Assembly (NCBI GenBank): GCA_025354065.1
Contig: JANXNM010000070.1
Span: forward strand, 1-7,558
Direction of reading: 5' to 3'
Source of the DNA: Synechococcales cyanobacterium 340R_concoct_173_sub
GTDB lineage: Bacteria > Cyanobacteriota > Cyanobacteriia > Leptolyngbyales > Leptolyngbyaceae
Length of the DNA stretch: 7,558 bases
The translations under genes were made by a program, and so were the position numbers. Shown here one piece after another: positions 1 to 5,842 of this stretch. How positions within the stretch are numbered: the first letter of the stretch is position 1; every line of letters starts with the position of its first letter. The notes beneath the pieces were generated by a model, which saw only the letters and a program-made list of their open reading frames with translations, was not told the origin of the DNA and made no database searches.

Positions 1-182
1 TTTTTAAGGAAATCAGAAATCAGATTTTTATGAAACTCCTCAGATTCAGCCTTATTTGTTTCAGTTTGCTCAAGTAAGCGCCGCAGATTAGTTGTAAACG
101 CCTCAAAACTTTCGCGATCGGGCTTAACCTTGCCAAACGCTCTATTTAAAGACTGTCCGATCAGCAACTTATTATTTTGCAT
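1..182 (-). CDS. Partial N-terminus of a type IIG / type ISP-like restriction-modification enzyme
   Basis: Only the first 60 codons are in the window; the gene runs off the left edge. Translated from the ATG at 182-180, the protein begins MQNNKLLIGQSLNRAFGKVK, continues with a segment rich in acidic residues, and ends in EFHKNLISDFLK. The pattern 'QSLN(K/R)AF.K.KP.R..' followed by 'SEEFHKNL..DFLK' is, from my knowledge of the family, the N-terminal domain (DUF7149-like) of large single-chain enzymes that join a DNA endonuclease to an Eco57I-type adenine methyltransferase. Such proteins usually exceed 1000 residues and cut and methylate DNA at one recognition site. No catalytic motif is in view, so the assignment rests on this N-terminal signature alone. 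A GTG 14 codons upstream is in frame, but the ATG fits the family start better. No strong Shine-Dalgarno sequence is visible. It could instead be an orphan methyltransferase of the same family. Confidence 0.65.
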   Translation of the reverse strand, partial: MQNNKLLIGQSLNRAFGKVKPDRESFEAFTTNLRRLLEQTETNKAESEEFHKNLISDFLK

Positions 183-313
183 TATTGCTCTAAAATCCCC
201 TACATTAACCGGGATCTTATCACAAAATAAAAATTATCTTATGACGATCGGGCTTTCTTCCCCCCTCACTAGATACCTTGGTAAAATCAAATGTGACACC
301 TGGAAGGGCGATA
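183..313. other. Intergenic spacer with a 7-bp direct repeat upstream of the restriction-modification gene
   Basis: No gene is supported here. The stretch is AT-rich near the start codon and carries ATCTTAT twice, at 214-220 and 236-242, exactly 22 bp apart (about two helical turns). On the minus strand each copy reads ATAAGAT, and TAAGAT resembles a -10 element, so the pair sits where the promoter of the gene starting at 182 would be expected. No convincing -35 element is spaced correctly from either copy, so I call no promoter. Confidence 0.3.
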
Positions 314-412
314 CTACATAAACACACTAGGCTCAACCCCAAACCTCTTTGCTAGCTGCTTAACTTGCGTAATTGCCATCTCACGATCGCCCAAAAAGTA
401 GGAGCGCGCCCT
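314..412 (-). pseudogene. Remnant C-terminus of a HigA-like helix-turn-helix antitoxin
   Basis: On the minus strand the frame between a TAA (415-413) and a TAG (316-314) encodes 32 residues. They include GDREMAITQVKQLAKRFGVE and end SVFM. From family knowledge this resembles the end of the Xre/HigA helix-turn-helix domain, where a '(G/N)(K/D)RE(L/M)(T/S)..QVK.LA..F.V....F' stretch closes the HTH and its last helix. A full HigA-type antitoxin is about 75-140 residues; the N-terminal half is missing and I find no matching partner frame upstream. An ATG at 379 could start a 21-residue peptide, but a functional product is unlikely. It lies between the restriction-modification gene and the broken methyltransferase, as expected for debris in an accessory region. 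The fragment is short, so chance similarity remains possible. Confidence 0.42.
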
Positions 413-474
413 TTAAACACTTCTGACTTTTTCTTCATATTTGTAAAAAATAATATTGCTAGATTGACAAAACT

Positions 475-687
475 TCATACGCGTTTACATAACATCCAGC
501 GCAACTCCATTTTTGATTCTTCAAACCTAAATAAATCTTTACCCTGTGACCAATGCTCAAACCAGCCCGTCGGCGGCCAAGACTCAGAGGGTAAATGTTC
601 TTTTTCATACTCAAAAACTGACTCGTTAGAAATTATTTCTAAAGGTAAATCGGTAAATGCTGTAGTCAAATCTTGATTGGTAAACAT
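475..687 (-). pseudogene. Fragment 3: severed C-terminus of the methyltransferase
   Basis: The 70 residues begin MFTNQDLTTAFTDLPLE and include ESVFEYEKEHLP, WPPTGWFEHWSQGKDLF and ELRWMLCKR before a TGA at 477-475. From family knowledge these are the closing motifs of cyanobacterial methyltransferases of this type (an FT..EL helix, then a tail rich in Trp and Pro, then ELRW). The frame is continuous with the preceding fragment; only the TAA at 690-688 separates them, and an ATG follows it directly (TAAATG). In homologues, as I recall them, a Ser or Cys sits between the WS and the LFT/MFT, so TCA to TAA by one base change would explain the lesion. Reinitiation at the adjacent ATG could in principle make a separate tail peptide, but I would not annotate it as an independent gene. 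Confidence 0.75.
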
Positions 688-1467
688 TTACGACCAAACT
701 ACTTCCGAAAACTCCCTTGCAATTGGGTTGGACTCATAATCATCACGAGCAACAAATAAATTAAATAAAAATAATCCGCCATGACATAGAGATTTGCTTA
801 CTTTATCAAGTAGGACATGGATTTGCTCGACATTACGGAAATGAGAAGCCACCACTTCCGCACAAATAATTAGATTGTAGCTATCAGAACTGAGGTGTAA
901 CATCGGATCTAAAACATCGCCAACGATCGCTTTAACACCTAAATTCTGAGCTTTCGCATCATTTTCTAACTGTTGCACAAGGGCCGGGGCTAGCTCCAAC
1001 GCTTCTGTTTTACAGCCTAGTTTTGCTAAGGGTAAAATATTGCGTCCTGTCCCTGCACCGATATCTAAGACTCTCAAACCGGAAGGATCTCCCAAATTTG
1101 CGATTGTATCCATCACTTTTGCATCTGGACTTTTGCCAAACAGTGGCGGCGTTCTCGTATCTACCCAATTTTTGTACTGTTCTGCGATCGATGTCAGTGA
1201 ATAGGCCACCCTATAGTTAACACCTACACTAGGAAAAACTGCTGAGTCATAATGAATCACTATTTTTGACAGTGGAGAATAGTTAAACCCATTGACCAGG
1301 TTATCCTGCAAAAGTTCGCGTAGTACTGCCAAATCATTCTTACTGAAAGCTTTACCAACGGCGATAAATAGTTTCTCTAACTTCGCCAAATAAGTATTGA
1401 GTAAAGACGGCATACAAGGCATGACGATTTCGCCACTGATTATTGTATAGCGATTAACATCCTTCAA
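688..1467 (-). pseudogene. Fragment 2: second module plus class I SAM-dependent methyltransferase core
   Basis: The frame is open from 1626 and could be started internally at TTG 1467 (259 residues) or ATG 1422 (MPCMPSLL..., 244 residues). Counting from the TTG, residues 26-91 are the second copy of the duplicated module, about 95-112 contain the conserved QYKNWVDTRTPPLFGKSPDA stretch, 132-143 hold the SAM-binding motif I LDIGAGTGRN (codons at 1068-1039), and the acidic position after strand 2 lies in ALELAPAL. GDVLDP and ICAEVVASHF follow as motifs II and IV. The reading ends at SEVVWS followed by TAA (690-688), before the last strands of the fold, so the product would lack about 70 C-terminal residues. 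The C-terminus normally completes the beta sheet of a Rossmann-type methyltransferase, so loss of activity is likely. The substrate is not predictable from sequence. Confidence 0.72.
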
Positions 1468-1556
1468 GAAACTTGGTGTGGCTAATGGATTTTCTAGCCC
1501 AGTATCTGTCCCAATTTTGAGAATTTGTAACTGTGATATTTTTCCACCAACCTGAA

Positions 1557-1934
1557 CTAATCCCTTAGCTTGATTTTCGACTTCATCCCCAGCATTGCAG
1601 GAACTCTCATCTCTATCTCGCGATTGTTAGGTGGGGGCTGAATATCTGGATTAAGGGTATGGGAGATGGTGTAGTTAATGCCTGTATCGGGAGATTCAGT
1701 CGGACGATATTTGATGTTCAGGTAAGTTGACGAAGCCGATTGAAATCCCTGTTGTAAATAATCAGTCAGCAGTTCACGAAGTTTTACTAAATCAGCCTTG
1801 CTAAAGGGTTTGCCTAGACTGATAAATAGATATTCAAGTCGATTCTGAAAAGATTGGTTCCTGCATAATTCTTTTTTAATGGATATCTCATGAGGGAATG
1901 CGGACGATTCAAGGTGTGTCCAAGTCTGTTGCAT
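1557..1934 (-). pseudogene. Fragment 1: N-terminal module copy of the broken methyltransferase
   Basis: This 125-residue frame starts at ATG 1934-1932. Residues about 30-95 form the first copy of a module: LEYLFISLGKPFSKADLVKL, then RELLTDYLQQGF, then GINYTISHTL. Aligned by eye without gaps to the second copy in the next fragment, 28 of 66 positions are identical, and 21 of these lie in the first 36. The last nine codons (MKSKIKLRD) run in the wrong frame after the shift and are not expected to resemble any homologue. No methyltransferase motif is present, so alone this fragment cannot be an enzyme. The ATG follows the TAA of the upstream DUF4230 gene after only 6 nt, with no good Shine-Dalgarno sequence, suggesting translational coupling when the gene was intact. 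Confidence 0.7.
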
Positions 1935-1940
1935 AAGGGC

Positions 1941-2795
1941 TTAGGGACGATTGGGTGGCATGGATCCAGTGGAAGGCGCGATCGGTGGCACTGCCGGAGT
2001 AACCGCTGGTATAACTGTCGGAATCGGCGCGGGCGGTGCAAGAATAGCCGCAGAGGCTTTACAGGTCGCCACATCAGGAGTTTGGATTTGAACCGTGATG
2101 GTTTTGTACGCCGGGACTTTTAACAACTGCCCAATCACCAACTTGGCCCGATCGTTGGCCTGAGTCAGAATGCCTTTTTCACAGGCCGCATCCGTAATTT
2201 TCAACAACGCTTTTTGCTGGGCCAGGGTTTGTAGCTGCGGCGCAACATCTGGACCTAACCCCAAAGCCCCTCGGCTATAGTCATATACACTCGATCGGCT
2301 CACATCAATTTTGCTATCCAACAACTTTGGCATCGGAAGGCGCACCGTCAACGAATCGCCTACCGCCTGCACATCCGTCAGCCCGATTTTGCTTAGGTCG
2401 ATTCCCGCTCGCACTTCGCCATGGCCAATATAAAGCAACTTTGTCGAACCAATTATTAGTCCGCCCATAGTGGCATCTTGTTGCGTCGGAACTACGGCTT
2501 CCATAGTGAAAATTGCAGTGGTTAATTCACTGGAATCCTGAACTTGCTTCACCACAATGGATCTCACATCAATTTGGGGTGCAGGCTGAGGCTGCGTGGT
2601 CCAGGCCGTAATTTGTTTACGGAACCAATCCCCCGAAACGCCGATCGTTAACAAAATCACTAAGCCCAAAATAAAGGTACCAAGTGACGTAACGAGTCCT
2701 AACGTTTTAAACAAAAGTCCCCAAATCGATCGATTTTCAGGTTTACTTACGCTCGCTGTTTTATAGCTGGTTCGGGCGGGTCTGGAAGATCGCAT
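1941..2795 (-). CDS. DUF4230 family membrane-anchored protein
   Basis: The protein has 284 residues from ATG 2795; a GTG at 2804 adds only three residues (MFI) and has no better ribosome site. A basic N-terminus is followed by a single membrane helix at about residues 25-53 (LGLVTSLGTFILGLVILLTI). The rest should face the periplasm or thylakoid lumen, if the usual positive-inside rule holds. Residues about 75-248 match the DUF4230 pattern, including TMEAVVPTQQDATMGG, the LLYIGHGEVRAGIDL strand pair and KLLDSKIDVSRSSVYDYSRG. The last ~35 residues are a low-complexity Pro/Ala tail (PPAPIPTVIPAVTPAVPPIA). The molecular function of DUF4230 proteins is not established. The gene is downstream of aspC on the same strand but separated by a terminator, with a probable promoter of its own, and it is followed after 6 nt by the broken methyltransferase gene. 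Confidence 0.82.
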   Translation of the reverse strand: MRSSRPARTSYKTASVSKPENRSIWGLLFKTLGLVTSLGTFILGLVILLTIGVSGDWFRKQITAWTTQPQPAPQIDVRSIVVKQVQDSSELTTAIFTMEAVVPTQQDATMGGLIIGSTKLLYIGHGEVRAGIDLSKIGLTDVQAVGDSLTVRLPMPKLLDSKIDVSRSSVYDYSRGALGLGPDVAPQLQTLAQQKALLKITDAACEKGILTQANDRAKLVIGQLLKVPAYKTITVQIQTPDVATCKASAAILAPPAPIPTVIPAVTPAVPPIAPSTGSMPPNRP

Positions 2796-2810
2796 GATAA
2801 ACACTAGTGA

Positions 2811-2870
2811 AAAACAAAAGCCGTAGATGCAAGTGTATTGTAACTAAGTTCCTTGATCTTGAACGGCTTT
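2811..2870 (-). terminator. Rho-independent terminator of aspC
   Basis: Read on the minus strand, AAAGCCGT (2870-2863) pairs perfectly with ACGGCTTT (2824-2817), and the transcript then continues TGTTTTT (2816-2811 region), a short U tract. Inside, TTCAAG/CTTGCA-like positions (2861-2858 with 2833-2830) can add four more pairs. The loop is long (38 nt), which makes this a moderate rather than strong terminator. It lies 19 nt beyond the aspC stop codon and just before the DUF4230 start. Confidence 0.6.
2837..2864 (-). promoter_or_regulatory. Candidate promoter of the DUF4230 gene inside the terminator loop
   Basis: On the minus strand TACAAT (2842-2837) differs from the -10 consensus by one base. 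A weak -35 candidate, GTTCAA (2864-2859), stands 16 nt upstream of it. The start codon at 2795 is 41 nt downstream of the -10 box. Both boxes are within or at the edge of the loop of the aspC terminator hairpin, and the space between the two genes leaves little room for a promoter elsewhere. Confidence 0.35.
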
Positions 2871-2888
2871 AAGTTGAATAGAAGTTCA

Positions 2889-4052
2889 TTAGATTGAACA
2901 AACGAACTTACTAATTCGTTCCATACCACGCTCGATCGTCGTCATATCCGTCGCGTAGGAAGCCCTAATATGATCGTCTGCCCCGAAGGCAATGCCCGGA
3001 ATCACCGCCACTTGATAATCTGTCAACAACTTATCGCAAAATGCCAATGAACCCAGACCCGTTTTATCAATATTGATGAACATATAAAATGCGCCGTCTG
3101 GTTTCAAACAAGACAACCCCGGAATCCCGTTAATCAAATCATAAATTCCCTGACGACGCGCCGTAAATGCCGTTAACATCTCCTGCACACAGTCCTGTGA
3201 TCCTTCCAAGGCCGCGATCGCCCCATACTGCGCAAAGGTACAAACATTAGAGGTACTTTGGCTTTGTAACGTTGTAACAGCCTTAATCAAGTCCAATGGA
3301 CCCGCCACGTAGCCAATTCGCCAGCCCGTCATCGAGTAAGCCTTTGCAAAGCCGTTGCTGATAATCGTCCTGTTGAACATCTCTTTGCTTACCGCCCCAA
3401 TGCTCATTTGCTCGGTGCCATCGTATAGCAGGCGTTCATAAATTTCGTCCGACACCACAATCAGATCATGTTCAATCACAATGGCCGCGATCGCCCGTAA
3501 TTCATCAGGACTGTAAACCATTCCCGTTGGGTTTGATGGCGAATTCATGATCAAGATCCGAGTACGTAGGGTAATGGCTTGTCGCAGTTGTTCGGGTGTT
3601 ATTTTATAACGGGATTCCGGCGTGGTGTGTACGATCACTGGAGTCCCGGTCGCCAGCTTCACCATTTCGGGATAACTCACCCAAAACGGAGCCGGAATAA
3701 TCACTTCATCCCCTTCATTTAAGAGCGCCAAGAAAGTATTAAACAGCGAGTGCTTACCGCCATTGGTAACGACGATGTTTTCGGGTTTGTAGTCTAACTT
3801 ATTATCCTGCTGAAGTTTACGCGCGATCGCTTCCCGTAATCCCGGCTCCCCGGCGGCAGGACCATAGCGAGTTTTGCCCGCATTCAAGGCCGCGATCGCC
3901 GCATTTTTAATATGCTGCGGCGTGTCAAAGTCCGGCTCTCCGGCGCTAAAGCTACAAATATCAATCCCATCTCGTTTCATCGCCTTTGCCTTGGCATCGA
4001 TCGCTAAGGTCATGGAGGGGGTAACGTGTCCAATCCGTGCTGCCAACTTCAT
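2889..4052 (-). CDS. aspC: Aspartate aminotransferase, class I PLP-dependent (possibly also prephenate aminotransferase)
   Basis: It transfers the amino group between aspartate and 2-oxoglutarate in the cytoplasm, linking nitrogen assimilation with amino acid synthesis. I start it at ATG 4052 (387 residues), because cyanobacterial homologues begin [13 protein letters not shown]; the longer frame from TTG 4070 adds six residues that look like 5' leader. GGTGAG stands 10 nt before this ATG. In numbering from the [14 protein letters not shown] (35-45), NSPSNPTG (170-177, pyridoxal-contacting Asn174), VSDEIYE (200-206, Asp202), [17 protein letters not shown] (232-248, Schiff-base Lys237) and IRASYA (Arg363, alpha-carboxylate) are all present. 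The GGKHSLFN segment carries a Lys at the place where the Thermus-type enzymes use Lys109 to bind the distal carboxylate. Enzymes of this subclass can also act on prephenate; sequence alone does not decide. Four perfect GCGATCGC sites lie within the gene. Confidence 0.92.
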   Translation of the reverse strand: MKLAARIGHVTPSMTLAIDAKAKAMKRDGIDICSFSAGEPDFDTPQHIKNAAIAALNAGKTRYGPAAGEPGLREAIARKLQQDNKLDYKPENIVVTNGGKHSLFNTFLALLNEGDEVIIPAPFWVSYPEMVKLATGTPVIVHTTPESRYKITPEQLRQAITLRTRILIMNSPSNPTGMVYSPDELRAIAAIVIEHDLIVVSDEIYERLLYDGTEQMSIGAVSKEMFNRTIISNGFAKAYSMTGWRIGYVAGPLDLIKAVTTLQSQSTSNVCTFAQYGAIAALEGSQDCVQEMLTAFTARRQGIYDLINGIPGLSCLKPDGAFYMFINIDKTGLGSLAFCDKLLTDYQVAVIPGIAFGADDHIRASYATDMTTIERGMERISKFVCSI

Positions 4053-4144
4053 AATTCCAAAACTCACCAAGACATAAGTCGATCGTTGTTCATTATGGTT
4101 CTAATGTAGCCTTAATGAAAGCCTAATCTTGGACCGTTTTTTGA
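4053..4144. promoter_or_regulatory. Divergent promoter region between aspC and the VOC gene, with a tandem imperfect repeat
   Basis: The 92 bp must hold the promoters of both diverging genes. TAATGTAGCCT (4102-4112) is directly followed by TAATGAAAGCCT (4113-4124) and then by TAATC, which makes two tandem copies differing by one insertion and one substitution, about one helical turn apart. Such phasing suits a repeated regulator half-site. I do not see a well-spaced -35/-10 pair in either direction, and no NtcA-type GTA-N8-TAC site, so the promoters are inferred from gene layout only. Confidence 0.35.
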
Positions 4145-4528
4145 ATGTCATCACTTCACTACCAGCGTGCTTGGATTACTCTTGCCCCAAGAAATTTCTC
4201 AAAAGCTTGCGAATTCTACAGTAACCTCCTCGGAAAACCTCCGGATCAGACGTTAATGCGATCGAATCAACTGATTTATGCCGAATTTCACCTCACGGGA
4301 TTTAATCTCGGAATCTACGCCCCAAAGTTCCAGCCCCAGGCTTCCGGTTATTCATCTCTTTCGATGTGTTTTCAAGTGGATGATTTAGAGACCTCGATCG
4401 AATTGATCACGAATTTAGGTTATCCACCAGCGGGCGAAATTGTGACCGCATCCCATGGGCGAGAAGTTTACGTGTTTGATCCGGACGAGAATCGATTGAT
4501 TTTGTACCAACCTAAGATCCGATCGTAA
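4145..4528 (+). CDS. VOC-fold (glyoxalase / bleomycin-resistance / dioxygenase superfamily) protein
   Basis: This 127-residue protein has the size of one vicinal-oxygen-chelate unit with two beta-alpha-beta-beta-beta repeats. The first repeat has AWITLAPRN, the helix KACEFYSNLLGK and strand LIYAEFHL; the second has SMCFQVDDL, helix SIELITNLG, and EVYVFDPDENRLILYQ. VFDPDENRL is the classic 'F.DPDGN' signature near the end. Usually a Glu two positions after the hydrophobic residue following this motif (the E in 'IEL') binds the metal; here that position is Ile119, so the canonical metal site seems incomplete, although His5, Glu47 and Glu107 remain nearby candidates. It may be a metal-free binding protein rather than an enzyme. 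It is transcribed away from aspC. The ATG at 4145 is the only plausible start; no clear Shine-Dalgarno sequence precedes it. Confidence 0.82.
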   Translation: MSSLHYQRAWITLAPRNFSKACEFYSNLLGKPPDQTLMRSNQLIYAEFHLTGFNLGIYAPKFQPQASGYSSLSMCFQVDDLETSIELITNLGYPPAGEIVTASHGREVYVFDPDENRLILYQPKIRS

Positions 4529-4638
4529 AGCGACGTACACTAATCATTAAAAATTAAGTTAAAAAATACCTTTAAAAATTGCGTTGGAAATTCGCGCTGT
4601 AAATCTTCTTAGTCCTCACTCACTTCCGGATTATTCCC

Positions 4639-4929
4639 ATGACCCCCGATCGTCGCGAACAACAACATCCGCTTTACGGAAGCGATCGTCAGATTGTCAA
4701 TACGATTCTTTCTGGCGAACCGACCGACTTAAACTTAGCTGAACTGGCCCGCCTTAAAATCCGTTACCGAGGTTTTCCCGGCGCAAGGGATATTCAAAAA
4801 GATCTCGACAAAACTCTAGCCAATTGGCAATTGACAGAAGAACAGCTCTTCGACAAAACCCGCGAACTGCACAATAGTATGCGTCTGTATACCGTCCGTG
4901 CCCGCCGCGAACAGGAAGACTGGAGCTAA
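4639..4929 (+). CDS. DUF3288 family protein (cyanobacterial conserved hypothetical)
   Basis: The 96-residue soluble protein carries the whole DUF3288 pattern as I know it: EQQHPLYGSDRQIVN near the N-terminus, GEPTDLNLAELARLKIRYRG in the centre, FPGARDIQKDLDK, then a helical LTEEQLFDKTRELH and the ending EDWS. No membrane helix, signal peptide or metal-binding motif is visible, and the function of the family is not known. Length is typical for the family, so it is complete. The gene begins the three-gene plus-strand unit; its TAA is 4 nt before the LD-carboxypeptidase ATG, and its last codons contain the ribosome binding site of that gene. The 110 bp ahead of it (4529-4638) are AT-rich; TTGCGT (4579) with TAAATC (4600) is a weak promoter candidate with too short a 15-nt spacer. 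Confidence 0.85.
   Translation: MTPDRREQQHPLYGSDRQIVNTILSGEPTDLNLAELARLKIRYRGFPGARDIQKDLDKTLANWQLTEEQLFDKTRELHNSMRLYTVRARREQEDWS
4922..4925 (+). promoter_or_regulatory. Ribosome binding site that decides the LD-carboxypeptidase start
   Basis: GGAG at 4922-4925 lies 8 nt before the ATG at 4934, the best Shine-Dalgarno match in the unit. It favours this ATG over the in-frame GTG at 4898, which would overlap the DUF3288 gene by 32 nt and add 12 residues (MPAANRKTGAKV) outside the family's usual N-terminus. Confidence 0.6.
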
Positions 4930-4933
4930 AGTA

Positions 4934-5842
4934 ATGCAACCCTGCGCCATTCCGCCAAAGTTAAAACAGGGATCTCGTTTAATGGCGATCGCTCCCTGTG
5001 GTGCTGTCCGAGATCCCGCTGCCTTTCAACCGGGGCTAGACCTGTGGCGATCGCGAGGCTATGAAGTGACGTTGGCTCCGGGTTGGGACGATCGTTATGG
5101 CTACTTAGCTGGAACCGATGCAGGTAGGCGCAATCAACTCGCAACGGCACTAAAGGATCCAAACTGCGATGGGATTCTCTGTATTCGGGGCGGATGGGGG
5201 GCGGCGAGGCTGCTGGAAAATTGGCAGATGCCGATCGACCGGGATCATCCCAAATGGCTCGTCGGCTTTTCAGATGTGACGAGTTTGCTGTGGGGCTTTG
5301 CCTGTGCGAGGATTTCGGGGGTTCATGGCCCAGTTCTGTCTACTATGGGGGATGAGCCACAGTCTAGCCATGATCGTCTCTTCAACTGGCTCGAAAACCA
5401 CGAAATTGTACCGCTCCAAGGCACAGGTTGGAAGACTGGAGACGTAACAGGATTACTTCTTCCCGCCAATCTTACGGTTGCAACTCATTTGTTAAATACA
5501 GCCTATCAACCTGATCTGGGTGGTGTAATTTTGGCCTTAGAAGATGTGGGTGAGGCTCCTTATCGTCTCGATCGGATGCTGACCCATTGGCGAATGATGG
5601 GTGCGTTGGATAAGGTGGCTGGGATTGCCCTTGGACGGTTTAGTTCTTGCGATGCTCCAGAGGGCTATCCGAGTTTGACAGTCGAGGAGGTGTTGCGCGA
5701 TCGCTTGGGGGATTTGGGGATTCCGATCGTGGTAGATTTACCCTTTGGTCATGAAGGCGAGAATGCGGCGTTACCTGTGGGCGTTATGGTTCGATTGGAT
5801 GGCAGTATGGGAACGTTGAATTTTATCGGAGCAGGAAAATGA
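4934..5842 (+). CDS. ldcA: LD-carboxypeptidase (peptidase S66, LdcA/MccF family)
   Basis: Enzymes of this family remove the terminal D-alanine from murein tetrapeptides in the cytoplasm during cell-wall recycling; MccF relatives instead cleave microcin C-type nucleotide-peptides. The 302-residue protein has the usual length. The N-terminal domain starts PPKLKQGSRLMAIAPCGAVR, and CIRGGWGAARLL (83-94) is the family's glycine-rich loop. The Ser-Glu-His triad is visible: Ser113 in LVGFSDVTSLLW, Glu203 in LALEDVGEAPYRLDRML and His273 in LPFGHEGENAALPVG. GFSD is the nucleophile elbow and all key residues are intact, so it should be active. The sequence fits LdcA-like cyanobacterial proteins better than MccF, but I cannot separate the two by eye. 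It follows the DUF3288 gene by 4 nt and overlaps the next gene by ATGA, which suggests translational coupling of the three. Confidence 0.9.
   Translation: MQPCAIPPKLKQGSRLMAIAPCGAVRDPAAFQPGLDLWRSRGYEVTLAPGWDDRYGYLAGTDAGRRNQLATALKDPNCDGILCIRGGWGAARLLENWQMPIDRDHPKWLVGFSDVTSLLWGFACARISGVHGPVLSTMGDEPQSSHDRLFNWLENHEIVPLQGTGWKTGDVTGLLLPANLTVATHLLNTAYQPDLGGVILALEDVGEAPYRLDRMLTHWRMMGALDKVAGIALGRFSSCDAPEGYPSLTVEEVLRDRLGDLGIPIVVDLPFGHEGENAALPVGVMVRLDGSMGTLNFIGAGK

Larger units (their letters stand above)
475..1934 (-). pseudogene. Broken SAM-dependent methyltransferase gene with duplicated N-terminal module (frameshift plus nonsense codon)
   Basis: Three minus-strand reading frames add up to one gene. 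Frame 1 (1934 to 1557) gives the N-terminus. The next frame is open from 1626 to 690 and carries the second module and the methyltransferase core. The tail (687 to 475) is in the same frame as the core, directly after an in-frame TAA. Adding one G to the GGGG at 1587-1590 turns ...AMLGMKSK... into ...AMLGDEVENQAKGLVQVGG... and joins the first two parts; reading the TAA as a sense codon joins the last two. The restored protein has about 486 residues: module 1, a ~50-residue linker (QVGGKISQLQILKIGTDTGL and onward), module 2, then a class I methyltransferase with motif I LDIGAGTGRN and a conserved tail. Its start lies 6 nt after the DUF4230 stop codon, so the two were probably one operon. The methyl acceptor is unknown. 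A sequencing error at the G run could explain the frameshift, but not the TAA. Confidence 0.8.

Noticed and set aside
365..676. 103-residue plus-strand reading frame opposite the methyltransferase tail
   Set aside because: The minus strand here encodes conserved-looking methyltransferase motifs; the plus-strand translation shows no domain.
1557..1626. Programmed ribosomal frameshift in the methyltransferase gene
   Set aside because: There is no typical slippery heptamer with a following stem; a lost G in the GGGG run, together with a second independent lesion (TAA at 690-688), points to gene decay.
1814..2123. Arg/Pro- and Arg/Gly-rich frames on both strands (1814-2074 minus, 1890-2123 plus)
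   Set aside because: They are shadows of the Pro/Ala-rich tail of the DUF4230 protein, whose GC-rich codons keep other frames open.
4053..4070. Longer aspC start at TTG 4070
   Set aside because: The six extra residues are not typical of the family, and [13 protein letters not shown] from ATG 4052 is; GGTGAG before the ATG fits a ribosome site.
4898..4933. GTG start of the LD-carboxypeptidase inside the DUF3288 gene
   Set aside because: The ATG at 4934 has GGAG 8 nt upstream and gives the family's usual N-terminus.
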